Of a stretch of 64,000 nucleotides of DNA, positions 26,500-37,367 are shown piece after piece. The notes beneath the pieces were generated by a model. The model did no database searches. It was not told where the DNA came from and saw nothing but the letters and a program-made list of their open reading frames with translations. Location of the stretch: contig NZ_CP162601.1 in assembly GCF_040957575.1 (NCBI RefSeq), positions 2,666,001 through 2,730,000 on the forward strand, given 5' to 3'. The translations under genes were made by a program, and so were the position numbers. Within the stretch, counting starts at the first letter, position 1. The number at the start of each line of letters is the position of its first letter. Source of the DNA: Vibrio sp. HB236076. GTDB taxonomy: Bacteria; Pseudomonadota; Gammaproteobacteria; Enterobacterales; Vibrionaceae.

Positions 26500-28808
26500 C
26501 GCGGCGCTCGACTTCCCCACTCTGGCTTAGTGCGTGTGTCTCCTTTGCACTATCGGCGAATACCGTGAACGTCGATTACCAGAAACAAGCCCTGGATCAG
26601 CAAAGCGCTGAGCTCAACGCCCAAGAGCTCTTCGGCGCTAAGGTCGACACCTTTGCTCTTTGGCATTACATTCGCCAGCAGCGCACCGACTTGGCGATGC
26701 AAGAGTTACAGCGTTTAAAACAAACTTACCCCACTTGGCGCCCTGAAAAGGCGATTTTAGACGCGATTGCCGCGCAACTTCGTATTGCCTTGCGCTTGCA
26801 GTCACAGGCGCAAGAAAGTGAGCAACAACCCAAGGCCAGTGCTCGGCCCACCGTCGTTGTTGACCCTGTAGAACAGCTGTTTTCTCGCTTGAGTCGGCAA
26901 AGCAAACCACAATGGCAAAAGCTGCCTAACAAAACGGTGTCGACGGCGTCTAAGGCCGCTTTTGCGCAAAATAACCCTGAACGCTTACGCCTCGTCGGCT
27001 GGATTTTGCTCAGTCGCTCTCAATATCGCCAAGCGTTAGAACATTTTCAACATGCTTTGGCGATCACCGGCCCCAATACCAGTGCCGAAGATGGGCGAGA
27101 CACCGCCTTAAAAGGCATGATCAACGAGGCCATAAAGCGCAACGACCAAGCCGCGTTAACCCAACTGATCGCGCAAGCCCCGACCCTCGCCAACGCGGTG
27201 ATCAATGCCAGCGCCTGGCAACGCTTTGACGCACAACAATTCGACACCGCGCTCACTCTATTTACCACGTCAGGTCATCAATATGGCCAAGTGTTAACCC
27301 TTGAGAAAATGGGCCAAGAGCCACAAGCGTTTGAACTGGCCTGCCAACACGTCACCCAAGCAAACTTACTCCATTACTGTATTGAGGGCTATGCCAAACG
27401 CCAGTTAGCCCACTTTCAGCAGCAAGAGTATCACCAGAGTGAAATCATGGCCGAGGCCATCCAAAGCCTCGGCAAGTTAAACGATCAGCAGATGGAGATT
27501 TACGCTTGGACACAAGCCAAACTTAACCATCGCGGTCAACGGCAGTGGGCCTTTGCTCAACTGATCTCCCGTCAGCCGAACAATCACACATTTGCCAAGG
27601 CCTTGGTCGACAGCTTTGATCCTCAAGACCCCCTCTTGGATCAATTTTCTCACTCTTACCCTTCTGTGCAACACGCGCTAACCGAAAAGCAAAAGCAAAC
27701 CGCTTGGTCTCGCAAACAATTTAATCGTTTTTACGCCTTGGACAGTACCTCACAGCAAGCAGATCAAACCACGTTATCAGCGGGGTTTGATTGGCAAAAT
27801 AACGACACCGGCAATAACTTAACCGGCTTGCAGAGCCAGCAATACTCACTGGGTTACACCCGCCGAAATGACGGTGCTCAATATGGGCTAAAAACCGCTT
27901 ACTTGACATACCAAGGTGGCAATTTCGATACTCAAGCCAGCCAATTACAGGCTTTTTACCGCAGACAAGGCGGCGATTGGAACGCCCTTGCTCGCTTGAC
28001 GTATCAACAACCTCAAGACAATTTGCCGTCGCGGTGGTTTGCCATGCTGTCAGGGGTTTGGTTTGACGATCCTTGGAGTTACGCTGCGAGCCTGTATCGC
28101 GACCCGATAGAAGAAACCATACTCAGCACCACAGGAGTGAACGACGAGGGTGAACGCTGGGGCAGTGTCAGTGCCAATGGGGCTCGCGCCTTATTCAATT
28201 ACCAATGGGACCCTACCTGGTCATCGAATGCGCAGCTTGATTGGGCTTGGATTGAAGGCACTGACGTCGGCAGTAATCAAAAATTCAGTATAAGCACTGG
28301 GTTAAATAAAGATATCGCCAGTCAATTGTCTTATCCGTTTGACTACCTTCGCCTCGGGCCTTACTTGTCTTGGATGCATTATCAAGAGAACCAAAACGAT
28401 TATTCACTGGGCAATGGCGGTTACTTTAGCCCACAACAATTTATCAGTGCTGGCGGACAACTGCAGTGGCTCAGCGAAGAAAATCGCACTTGGCAATGGG
28501 CAGGACGAATCGCGCTTGGCTATAACCAAGTCGATAATGGCGATGTCATCAGCGATCGATATGGCGCGTCAACCTCGGTCAGCCAAAGTAACGACAGTGG
28601 CTTGGGCGCGGCTCTGCGCTTAGAAGGACAGTGGTTGTTAGACTCGCGCTGGGAGTTAGCCGGTTTATTGGAATATCAGGCCAGTGCCTCTTACGATCAA
28701 GCATTGTTAGGCATTGAACTACGCTGGAATCAAGCCGAGCGGACTGGCGTGACCAGTGATGGCTTGATCTCGTCTTCTCCATATCGATTACACTACGCTT
28801 GGTATTGA
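26496..28808 (+). CDS. bcsC: short BcsC-like outer-membrane cellulose export protein
   Basis: 770 residues, against roughly 1,150 for the enterobacterial BcsC. A signal peptide (about 1-21) leads to alpha-helical TPR-like repeats (about 45-400, for example RLVGWILLSRSQYRQALEH), then a C-terminal beta-barrel region rich in aromatic strands (about 420-770) ending SSPYRLHYAWY, the aromatic end of outer-membrane barrels. The role is peptidoglycan-spanning scaffold and outer-membrane pore for the glucan. The shorter length reflects fewer TPRs rather than damage: the frame is intact and in register with bcsZ. A strong terminator follows. Confidence 0.85.
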   Translation: MTRRSTSPLWLSACVSFALSANTVNVDYQKQALDQQSAELNAQELFGAKVDTFALWHYIRQQRTDLAMQELQRLKQTYPTWRPEKAILDAIAAQLRIALRLQSQAQESEQQPKASARPTVVVDPVEQLFSRLSRQSKPQWQKLPNKTVSTASKAAFAQNNPERLRLVGWILLSRSQYRQALEHFQHALAITGPNTSAEDGRDTALKGMINEAIKRNDQAALTQLIAQAPTLANAVINASAWQRFDAQQFDTALTLFTTSGHQYGQVLTLEKMGQEPQAFELACQHVTQANLLHYCIEGYAKRQLAHFQQQEYHQSEIMAEAIQSLGKLNDQQMEIYAWTQAKLNHRGQRQWAFAQLISRQPNNHTFAKALVDSFDPQDPLLDQFSHSYPSVQHALTEKQKQTAWSRKQFNRFYALDSTSQQADQTTLSAGFDWQNNDTGNNLTGLQSQQYSLGYTRRNDGAQYGLKTAYLTYQGGNFDTQASQLQAFYRRQGGDWNALARLTYQQPQDNLPSRWFAMLSGVWFDDPWSYAASLYRDPIEETILSTTGVNDEGERWGSVSANGARALFNYQWDPTWSSNAQLDWAWIEGTDVGSNQKFSISTGLNKDIASQLSYPFDYLRLGPYLSWMHYQENQNDYSLGNGGYFSPQQFISAGGQLQWLSEENRTWQWAGRIALGYNQVDNGDVISDRYGASTSVSQSNDSGLGAALRLEGQWLLDSRWELAGLLEYQASASYDQALLGIELRWNQAERTGVTSDGLISSSPYRLHYAWY

Positions 28809-28823
28809 TCAGCACATGGTAAT

Positions 28824-28860
28824 AAAAAAGAGGCAGCCCACTGAAGTGCTGCCCTTTTTT
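28824..28860. terminator. bidirectional terminator after bcsC
   Basis: AAAAAAGAGGCAGC, loop, GCTGCCCTTTTTT: both sides end in a T-run. It serves bcsC (+) and the Bcr/CflA gene (-). Confidence 0.92.
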
Positions 28861-28884
28861 ATTCGGCGCTTTGACCATGGTCTA

Positions 28885-30093
28885 TCAAGGTTCAACCTGA
28901 GGCAGCTTATCAACCACAAAAGGCCGATGTTTGACTCGCCACCACAGCACACTGCCCACCAAGCCAATCGCCAGCTGAATGTAGGCAAGGTTTTGCAACA
29001 TGGTCTCTGGATTGAGTGACACCAGCGACATGCCAAGCGCGCCGCACATCATGGTCGAAAATTGGATCACCGCCACCGCAGAGCCTGTGTCTTTGCTTTG
29101 TTGTTCTAACATTAAGTTCGTCCCCGGCACCCGCAAAGAGATAACCGACATGGTCGCCGTCGCCGCCAATAATGCAAATACGTAGGGACTGCTGGCCCCT
29201 AAGCAGGTCATCGCCACGCCCGATAAAGTCAAACCAAGAAAACTGCAGCTTATCATCGTGGGTATCGAGATATAACGCGTCACTTTTAAATACACCCGCG
29301 GGGCAAACGACGCACAAAAGGCGTTAAACGCGAAAAAGTAACTAAATACCTGCTCGGTAAGGCCAAAGCCATTGATGTAGACATAAGAGCCCGCCGCCAA
29401 AAAGGCCATCATCGCCAGCGCAGGTAAAGAAAAAATCAACAGCAACTGCAAAAACGCGCGATTTTGTGTCACTACCCACAATCGCCCCCAAGCGCGAAAT
29501 ACAGAGCCGGTGTACTTTTCAGTCAGGGTTTCTCGATAGGCCAAAGCAAACGGCACACACAAGGCCCCAAAAAGCGCCAATGCAATGAACATCCAGTGCC
29601 AGTTGCCGATCGTCAATAAAAAGGCCCCTAATACCGGGGCGATCATCGGCGCGATGATCACTAAGGACATGATGGTGGCCATGATTTTTTCTCGCTCGCG
29701 TCCCTGATACATGTCTTTGACAATCGCGGTCGCGACAACGGTGACGGCACTGCCGCCAAACGCTTGCAAGACCCGTGAACCAATCAACATTTCCACGGAG
29801 TAACTGGCCGCACAAGCCAAGCTGGCCAGGATATAAAGCCCGATGCCGACTAACATGATCGGCTTGCGGCCAAACTTTTCACTCAATGGCCCCCAAAACA
29901 ACAAGCCCGTGGCATAAACGCCAAAGTAACCACTCAGGGTCAAGTTGATCAAGGTTTGTGATGTGTTTAGCGTTTCGACCATGTGGGGCAAAGCCGGCAA
30001 ATACAAATCGGTCGTAAGGGGGGGAAAGGCGCTGATGATCACCAAAAATAACAGGGTCCACTTGCGACCAAGGCGCGGTTGTAATTGTTGCAA
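28885..30093 (-). CDS. Bcr/CflA-type MFS multidrug exporter
   Basis: About 402 residues from a TTG at 30093, which follows GAGGA at seven bases and gives the family-like start MQQLQPRLGRKWTLLFLVI. A longer frame to ATG 30156 would read through a perfect 12-bp terminator hairpin (30113-30141), so it is unlikely. Twelve membrane helices; TTDLYLPALPHMVE and GPLSEKFGRKPIMLVGIGLY are the Bcr/CflA and MFS signatures. The family exports drugs or small solutes with H+. It lies downstream of the GntR gene, beyond a terminator, so it may not belong to the alginate regulon; its substrate is unknown. Confidence 0.88.
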   Translation of the reverse strand: MQQLQPRLGRKWTLLFLVIISAFPPLTTDLYLPALPHMVETLNTSQTLINLTLSGYFGVYATGLLFWGPLSEKFGRKPIMLVGIGLYILASLACAASYSVEMLIGSRVLQAFGGSAVTVVATAIVKDMYQGREREKIMATIMSLVIIAPMIAPVLGAFLLTIGNWHWMFIALALFGALCVPFALAYRETLTEKYTGSVFRAWGRLWVVTQNRAFLQLLLIFSLPALAMMAFLAAGSYVYINGFGLTEQVFSYFFAFNAFCASFAPRVYLKVTRYISIPTMISCSFLGLTLSGVAMTCLGASSPYVFALLAATATMSVISLRVPGTNLMLEQQSKDTGSAVAVIQFSTMMCGALGMSLVSLNPETMLQNLAYIQLAIGLVGSVLWWRVKHRPFVVDKLPQVEP

Positions 30094-30112
30094 GACATTT
30101 TCCTCAGACCAT

Positions 30113-30141
30113 AAAAAAGAGAACGCGAAGTTCTCTTTTTT
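30113..30141 (-). terminator. terminator of the GntR gene (perfect 12-bp hairpin)
   Basis: AAAAAAGAGAAC, loop GCGAA, GTTCTCTTTTTT. It lies 21 bases past the GntR stop on the minus strand and precedes the exporter start. Symmetric A/T tracts make it work either way. Confidence 0.92.
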
Positions 30142-30162
30142 GGGGTCACAAATCATGAATGG

Positions 30163-30930
30163 TTAAACGGCTTTTTTAATACCGCTTTGTGCTAATAAGG
30201 CTTGGTTTTGTTCTTCAAGCGCTTGTAAGCGATGGTTGTTTTCATTGAGATGAGTCACAGACGCCAATTTGGCTTTTTCGCCATTGCCCGCCATGATCGC
30301 TTCGTAAATCGTGCGATGTTCATCAATGCACGTACCACCATCTTTCGAAGAGTGAATAAAGAAGTTGACGAACATGGTCTTGAGAATGTTGCCAAACGGC
30401 AAATAAAAATCGTTGCCCGTCGAGCGGAAAATCAGATCGTGAAAGCGCATATCAACCTGAGTCCACTTTTGCTGATCAAACGGTTGTGCCTCAGCCACGA
30501 CACACATTTCTTGAAATGCTTCCGACAGTTGAATGCGTTGCTCCGCGGTGGCGTGTTTCGCCGCCAGCAGACAGGCTTCTGGCTCGATGGCCAAACGCAA
30601 GCCGAGGAATTGACGGTAAAAAACGCTTTTATCGGTAATGCCATCCATCCACTCAAGCAGTTGTGAATCGAGGAAATTCCAATAAGCTCTTTCGACCACT
30701 TTGGTACCAACTTTAGGTCTTGATTCTAGCATGCCCTTCGATGTCAGTAGCTTAACCGCTTCTCGAAGCGCCGTGCGACTTACGCCAAATTGCTCACACA
30801 AGAACATCTCACCAGGTAAGATAGAACCTTGCTCAATTTTTCCCGATAAAATTCCTCGAGCAATCTCTCGTGCCACTTGAACGTGCAAGCTGCGCTTTGA
30901 GCCAGAGATTGAAGAAAAAGAATTCGCCAT
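30163..30930 (-). CDS. FadR-subfamily GntR transcription regulator, probable alginate regulator
   Basis: 255 residues. An N-terminal winged helix (about 12-80; ILPGEMFLCEQFGVSRTALREA, then KGMLESRPKVGTKV) is followed by an all-helical FCD ligand domain (about 95-235; FHDLIFRSTGNDF and HRTIYEAIMAG carry metal/ligand residues). Such regulators usually bind uronate or keto-deoxy sugar acids and release the operator (family knowledge). It is divergent from the DEH-reductase gene with an exact palindrome between them, and its own promoter holds another palindrome (30951-30972). Best reading: repressor of the alginate genes responding to KDG or DEH (inference). Confidence 0.88.
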   Translation of the reverse strand: MANSFSSISGSKRSLHVQVAREIARGILSGKIEQGSILPGEMFLCEQFGVSRTALREAVKLLTSKGMLESRPKVGTKVVERAYWNFLDSQLLEWMDGITDKSVFYRQFLGLRLAIEPEACLLAAKHATAEQRIQLSEAFQEMCVVAEAQPFDQQKWTQVDMRFHDLIFRSTGNDFYLPFGNILKTMFVNFFIHSSKDGGTCIDEHRTIYEAIMAGNGEKAKLASVTHLNENNHRLQALEEQNQALLAQSGIKKAV

Positions 30931-30950
30931 GGTGCGTACAACCTAAAATA

Positions 30951-30972
30951 ATTAGTAGTATTTAATACTAAT
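30951..30972. promoter_or_regulatory. palindrome in the GntR gene promoter
   Basis: ATTAGTA, eight bases, TACTAAT, with an inner AGTATTTAATACT. It sits 21 bases upstream of the regulator start and is GTA/TAC-based like the alginate operator, so an autoregulation site is plausible. Confidence 0.45.
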
Positions 30973-31272
30973 ATAACATAAAAAATAATCTCAGCCGTGA
31001 TTTCTGCCATCTATTTGCGTTTTTTTACTCAACTTAACAGTATTTGTTGTATCGAGGCCAGTCGTGTCACTCTGGATGAAAGGTCGCCAATTCTCTATCA
31101 AATTGGCAACATAGAGTGATATTTCAATCATAACTTTCGACTTATTTCACAAAACCGCCTGTTGATAATAACGTGAACAACAATAAGGACTTGATCGATG
31201 TCGAACGGTATTTTGCGTCATCAATCACAAATAAAATCATAAACATAGCCAAAAATAGCCTTTAATGTAATA
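30973..31272. other. intergenic region between GntR and SDR genes
   Basis: About 300 AT-rich bases. One weak inverted repeat is visible (GCCAATT 31086-31092 / AATTGGC 31101-31107). No gene seen; the operator lies at its right end. Confidence 0.45.
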
Positions 31273-31283
31273 TTGTACTACAA
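31273..31283. promoter_or_regulatory. proposed GntR operator upstream of the SDR (exact palindrome)
   Basis: TTGTACTACAA, 47 bases upstream of the SDR start, is identical on the opposite strand to the site upstream of the symporter. The regulator gene is the divergent neighbour. Confidence 0.7.
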
Positions 31284-31329
31284 TTATTTCGTTGTTCAGA
31301 ACATTCCCATTGTATGAGGTAACCCGACT

Positions 31330-32106
31330 ATGTTTAACGATCTTGCAGGCAAACGCATTTTAATCACCGGCTCAACCATCGGCATGGGCTTGGCCGCAGC
31401 AAAACTTTTTGTCCAATTAGGGGCAAAAGTCGGCTTAAATGGCCGTACCCATTCTGATGCTATCGATCAATTGGTCGCCGAGCTCAATCAAGAGCAAGGT
31501 GAAGCGGCGTTTTTTGCCGCCGACCTGACGCAAAGCGCGCAATGCCAACAGTTAGTACAAGACTTTACCGACCACTTTGGTGGCCTTGATATTTTAATCA
31601 ACAACGCCGGCGGCCTAGGAGGAAGAAGCCCATTAGAAGGTATCGATGACGCATTTTACGATCACGTCATGAACCTCAATGCGCGCTCTGCGTTGATGAT
31701 GACCAAATACGCCATTCCCTTTCTCAAGCAATCGGCACAACAATCTGGGCAAACCAGTTGTGTGATCAGTACCGGCTCGATTGCTGCACGTGAAGGCGGC
31801 GGTGTCGGCGCTGGGATTTACGCCGCTTCTAAAGCTTGGCTACACGATATTCACCGCAATTGGGTCAAAGAATTCACCAAGGACAATATTCGCTTTAACA
31901 TTGTCTCGCCGGGCACCATTGATACCGCGTTCCACGACGGTAAATCCGACGAAGTCCGTACCGCGATCGCCAACTCAATTCCGATGGGTCGCTTTGGCAC
32001 CAGTGAAGAAGTCGCTCCTTCTTTTGCTTTTTTGGCTTCCCATGCTTGCTCGGGCTACATCACCGGCCAAGTGTTGGATGTCAACGGCGGTCAAATCGCG
32101 CCTTAG
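31330..32106 (+). CDS. SDR oxidoreductase, probable DEH reductase
   Basis: 258 residues, classical short-chain dehydrogenase. NAD(P)-binding motif TGSTIGMG (Gly14-Gly20), NNAGG, Ser in VISTGSIAA and the catalytic pair Tyr164/Lys168 (YAASK) are present; the C-terminus GYITGQVLDVNGGQIAP closes the fold. In alginate pathways an SDR of this type reduces 4-deoxy-L-erythro-5-hexoseulose uronate to KDG; the exact operator and the divergent GntR gene tie it to that pathway, whose other steps are at 9.6-11.7 kb. It could otherwise act on a related keto sugar. Cofactor choice cannot be read with certainty; NGRTH after strand two may favour NADPH. Confidence 0.85.
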   Translation: MFNDLAGKRILITGSTIGMGLAAAKLFVQLGAKVGLNGRTHSDAIDQLVAELNQEQGEAAFFAADLTQSAQCQQLVQDFTDHFGGLDILINNAGGLGGRSPLEGIDDAFYDHVMNLNARSALMMTKYAIPFLKQSAQQSGQTSCVISTGSIAAREGGGVGAGIYAASKAWLHDIHRNWVKEFTKDNIRFNIVSPGTIDTAFHDGKSDEVRTAIANSIPMGRFGTSEEVAPSFAFLASHACSGYITGQVLDVNGGQIAP

Positions 32107-32125
32107 AGTCAAAGCCAAGATTGCG

Positions 32126-32137
32126 TGAGATTGGTAT
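32126..32137. repeat. end fragment of the mini-element
   Basis: TGAGATTGGTAT resembles the right terminal repeat of the 161-bp element at 61386-61546. Only this short piece is recognisable. Confidence 0.3.
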
Positions 32138-32153
32138 AAACTCAACACCATTT

Positions 32154-32190
32154 AAAAAAACGCCGAGCATTGAGCTCGGCGTTGTCTTTT
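32154..32190. terminator. bidirectional terminator between SDR and katG
   Basis: An A-run, CGCCGAGC, loop ATTGA, GCTCGGCG, then TTGTCTTTT. The convergent SDR and katG genes share it. Confidence 0.9.
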
Positions 32191-32211
32191 CTATTGCGGT
32201 GAAGATTGTGA

Positions 32212-34458
<2,247 letters not shown>

Positions 34459-34595
34459 TTATATTCCAGTTAGTTATCTATATATGGCTTGCTAACCAGT
34501 AAGGTCAGTATTGTTCAATTCACCGAGCCTTGCCAGCGTATTTTTTAACCAAGCCTGCTTGATTTGAACTCTATCACACCTGGGTGTTCGGTAAA

Positions 34596-34632
34596 GTCGA
34601 TTGAACCTATCTAATTAATAGTTCGAAACTAT
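34596..34632. promoter_or_regulatory. OxyR-type binding box upstream of katG
   Basis: The tetramers GTCG, CTAT, ATAG and CTAT are each separated by exactly seven bases. The last three match the OxyR pattern ATAG-N7-CTAT-N7-ATAG-N7-CTAT perfectly and the first matches in two of four bases. Being upstream of katG supports peroxide induction. Confidence 0.7.
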
Positions 34633-34822
34633 TCAATTGTCATCGCCAAATAAGAAAAAGGCGCTAGTGGCCAAGACATCCCTTAGCAAATCAAGTGCAA
34701 ATACCTTAACATCCTGACCCCAATGACGATTGAAGATTTAATGACAAATTTTGGTCAATTTTTTCTTATCAAGGCTTGTTGGCCTGACAATCTCGCGCTC
34801 TTGATTGCGCCATGAGGCCTTA

Positions 34823-34969
34823 ATACCTATCTCACTCAATGGCGGGTTGAGAAACGCAATAACACCGTGAAGAAAATCCCTGGTAAAAGAAAGACTCACC
34901 GTCTGTTCTTGCTTGGCTCTCACGCTTTTTCCTGCGCTATCATTGTCCCCATACTGAATCAGATTCGCC
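34823..34969. repeat. degenerate copy of the mini-element
   Basis: Begins ATACCTATCTCACTCA and ends CTGAATCAGATTCGCCT. It aligns along its length with 61386-61546 (shared GCGGGTT, ATCATTG, ACTGAATCAG blocks). The right terminal repeat has decayed. Confidence 0.6.
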
Positions 34970-35142
34970 TGACTCAGGCGGTCCCCGCCTTTGCGCCAGT
35001 CTAGATGAGTCTTTTGATTAATTGATCATTTTTTAACAGTAAATTAGCCCCTTACGATAGACTCCTCGGTCATTTTCCACTAGGTTAGTCAATTCAAATC
35101 GCGGCCTCAGAGTCGCGGGTTTTCACTTACCGTTATTGGACG

Positions 35143-36237
35143 ATGTCATTCATGGAACAACGCAATGTATTAGTAACCGGTGGCGCCGGTTTTATCGGGG
35201 CCAATTTTGCCCTGTATTGGTTAGAGCAACACACCAACGACAAGGTCATCGTACTCGATGCGTTAACCTATGCAGGCAACCGCGCTAACTTAGCTGCTGT
35301 CGAGCAAAACCCTAACTTTACTTTCGTGCAAGGGGATATCTGTGATACCGCCTTGGTTGAGTCATTGATCACACAGCACCAGCTCAACACCATTGTGCAC
35401 TTTGCCGCTGAGTCTCATGTCGACCGCTCAATCACCGGCCCAGACGCCTTTATTGAGACCAACATTCTCGGTACGTACAGCTTGCTCAAAGCGGCGAAAA
35501 AGTGTTGGATTGACGAGCCTAAAACGCAAGGTCAAGCGCCTTTAGCACACCGTTTCCACCACGTGTCTACCGACGAAGTGTACGGCACCCTAGAGCCCAA
35601 TGACCCGGCCTTTACCGAAGAAACCGCCTACGCGCCCAATTCGCCTTACTCAGCCTCGAAAGCCGCTTCCGACCATTTAGTGCGTGCCTACCACCACACC
35701 TATGGCCTAGAAGTCACTACCTCGAACTGCTCAAACAATTACGGCCCTTACCACTTCCCAGAGAAGTTGATTCCATTGATCATCACCAATATTTTGCACG
35801 ATAAAGCCCTGCCGATTTATGGCGATGGCAAGCAAGTGCGCGATTGGTTGTACGTCGAAGATCACGCCAGAGGCATTGAACTGGTGCTTGAGAAAGGCCG
35901 CTTGGGAGAAAATTACAATATCGGTGGCCATAACGAATGGCAAAATATCGATATTGTTAACTTAGTGTGTGAGTTGATGGATGAAGCGTTTGCCGCCGAA
36001 CCGAGCCTAGCGCAAAAATACCCGCAAGGAAAAGCCGTCGCTCAAGGTCAATCTAAGTCATTGATCACTTATGTCACAGACCGAGCGGGGCATGATCGTC
36101 GTTACGCCATCGATGCAACCAAAACCAATAACGAGCTTGGTTACCAGCCTGTTGAATCCTTTGAAACCGGCATTCGCAAAACCGTCAACTGGTATCTGCA
36201 CAACGATGATTGGTGGAAGCCGTTAATGGCCAAGTAA
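35143..36237 (+). CDS. rmlB: dTDP-glucose 4,6-dehydratase
   Basis: 364 residues of the extended SDR family. It turns dTDP-glucose into dTDP-4-keto-6-deoxyglucose, the branch point to rhamnose and other deoxysugars. NAD motif TGGAGFIG; dehydratase signature [12 protein letters not shown]; catalytic STDEVYG and YSASK (Tyr/Lys); [18 protein letters not shown] near the substrate site. Two starts are possible, ATG 35143 or ATG 35152 ([11 protein letters not shown]). No rmlA, rmlC or rmlD is adjacent, so it is an isolated copy whose partners must lie elsewhere. Confidence 0.95.
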   Translation: MSFMEQRNVLVTGGAGFIGANFALYWLEQHTNDKVIVLDALTYAGNRANLAAVEQNPNFTFVQGDICDTALVESLITQHQLNTIVHFAAESHVDRSITGPDAFIETNILGTYSLLKAAKKCWIDEPKTQGQAPLAHRFHHVSTDEVYGTLEPNDPAFTEETAYAPNSPYSASKAASDHLVRAYHHTYGLEVTTSNCSNNYGPYHFPEKLIPLIITNILHDKALPIYGDGKQVRDWLYVEDHARGIELVLEKGRLGENYNIGGHNEWQNIDIVNLVCELMDEAFAAEPSLAQKYPQGKAVAQGQSKSLITYVTDRAGHDRRYAIDATKTNNELGYQPVESFETGIRKTVNWYLHNDDWWKPLMAK

Positions 36238-36270
36238 CCAAGAGCGAGACGTTGTCGTCAGCTTTTGCTT

Positions 36271-36284
36271 AATCAGATTGGTAT
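36271..36284. repeat. end fragment of the mini-element
   Basis: AATCAGATTGGTAT matches the right terminal repeat of the element at 61386-61546 except for one base. Only a scar remains. Confidence 0.35.
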
Positions 36285-36291
36285 AAGACAC

Positions 36292-36350
36292 AAGAAAGGG
36301 GAAGTGAAGCCGGTTTGATACAAACCTCCGGCTGAGCTTGCCCTTCTTTT
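36292..36350. terminator. bidirectional terminator between rmlB and LysR gene
   Basis: Outer arms AAGAAAGGG / CCCTTCTTTT with an inner AGCCGG / CCGGCT hairpin. It separates the convergent rmlB and LysR genes. Confidence 0.7.
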
Positions 36351-36385
36351 TACCGGCGATTATCCGCGTTGCATCGGCGTTTCAC

Positions 36386-37285
36386 TCAGTCAAACTCTGT
36401 CATGGTCTTCGCGACCATGGTTAAGGATTCTATAAAGCGACTGAGAGACGTGTGGTGTTTGGCATTGGTGGAATACGCCAGGCCATAGGGGTAACGAATT
36501 TCTGGCTCAAACCGGCGTGTCGCCACTCGGCTTGATTGCCAGGTTCGCGCGGCAAAAGGCTCCAGAACCCCCACCGCCAACCCTTGTTCAATCATGGCAT
36601 AAGCAGTATGGGAGGTGTCGATGCCGATATGTCGCCGAATTCGATGCTCTATCGGATCGAGTACGTGATTCAACGCCGACCAATAGTTGGGATCGGAGTT
36701 GATCACCGTCAGCACCGACTCGTCGACCAAGTCTTCTATGTTGACCTGTGTTTGCGCCATCAGCGGATGATCGTCTCGCGCGGCAAACACATATCGGGCC
36801 TGGCCCAATTCTTCTTGCACAATACCGGGTAATTGAGGGACTGGCAGGCCTACCGCTAAGTCAATGGCATGATTTTGCAATTTGATCACCATCTCCGACA
36901 CAGAGTGGGTAAACACAGAGAAATGTTCATCGGGAAAATAGCGTCGATGTTCTTTAATCGCCAGAGGCACTAAAGAGGTGCCAATCGCGGAAGTACAAGC
37001 AATTTTGAGCTCACTGGGTACCTGATGGCGAATTTTGTCGGCGACCGCCGCCAACTTTTCCAGGCCGAGAAAGCTCTCTTCCACCGATTTAAACCACTGG
37101 TTGGCTTCGAGGGTCGGGATTAAGCGATTGCCAGATCGCTCAAACAACATAAAGCCCAAAGAGACTTCTAAATCTTTGATTAGCCGACTGACCGCCGGCT
37201 GAGTGATGTGCATTTCTGCTGCCGCTGCCGCCGTTGTGCCACGCAACATAATATAGCGAAACGCTTCGATTTGACGAAATTTCAC
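36386..37285 (-). CDS. LysR-type regulator, divergent from the peptide ABC operon
   Basis: 299 residues from GTG 37285, which follows AGGGA at good spacing and gives the usual short start MKFRQIEAFRYIM; GTG 37303 is less likely. The N-terminal HTH (TTAAAAAEMHITQPAVSRLI) and a LysR substrate-binding domain are complete. It is transcribed away from the ABC transporter operon, and a palindrome of LysR type (T-N11-A) lies between them, so it probably controls that operon in response to the imported compound (inference). Confidence 0.92.
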   Translation of the reverse strand: MKFRQIEAFRYIMLRGTTAAAAAEMHITQPAVSRLIKDLEVSLGFMLFERSGNRLIPTLEANQWFKSVEESFLGLEKLAAVADKIRHQVPSELKIACTSAIGTSLVPLAIKEHRRYFPDEHFSVFTHSVSEMVIKLQNHAIDLAVGLPVPQLPGIVQEELGQARYVFAARDDHPLMAQTQVNIEDLVDESVLTVINSDPNYWSALNHVLDPIEHRIRRHIGIDTSHTAYAMIEQGLAVGVLEPFAARTWQSSRVATRRFEPEIRYPYGLAYSTNAKHHTSLSRFIESLTMVAKTMTEFD

Positions 37286-37352
37286 AATAATTTCCCTTGC
37301 CACTCAGATTCATTCCATACCGGTGATGTTCTGCTCACCATGCCATCTCAGC

Positions 37353-37367
37353 ATAACATCTTGTTAT
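37353..37367. promoter_or_regulatory. LysR-type T-N11-A palindrome
   Basis: ATAACA, TCT, TGTTAT: a perfect 15-base inverted repeat containing T-N11-A. It lies 68 bases from the LysR start and about 175 bases before the ABC ATPase start. Confidence 0.6.

Noticed and set aside
26496..28808. bcsC as a truncated pseudogene
   Set aside because: The frame is intact, begins in register with bcsZ and keeps a complete C-terminal barrel with a terminal aromatic residue.
34738..34923. 61-residue minus-strand frame upstream of rmlB
   Set aside because: Overlaps the degenerate mini-element; no start signal or family resemblance.
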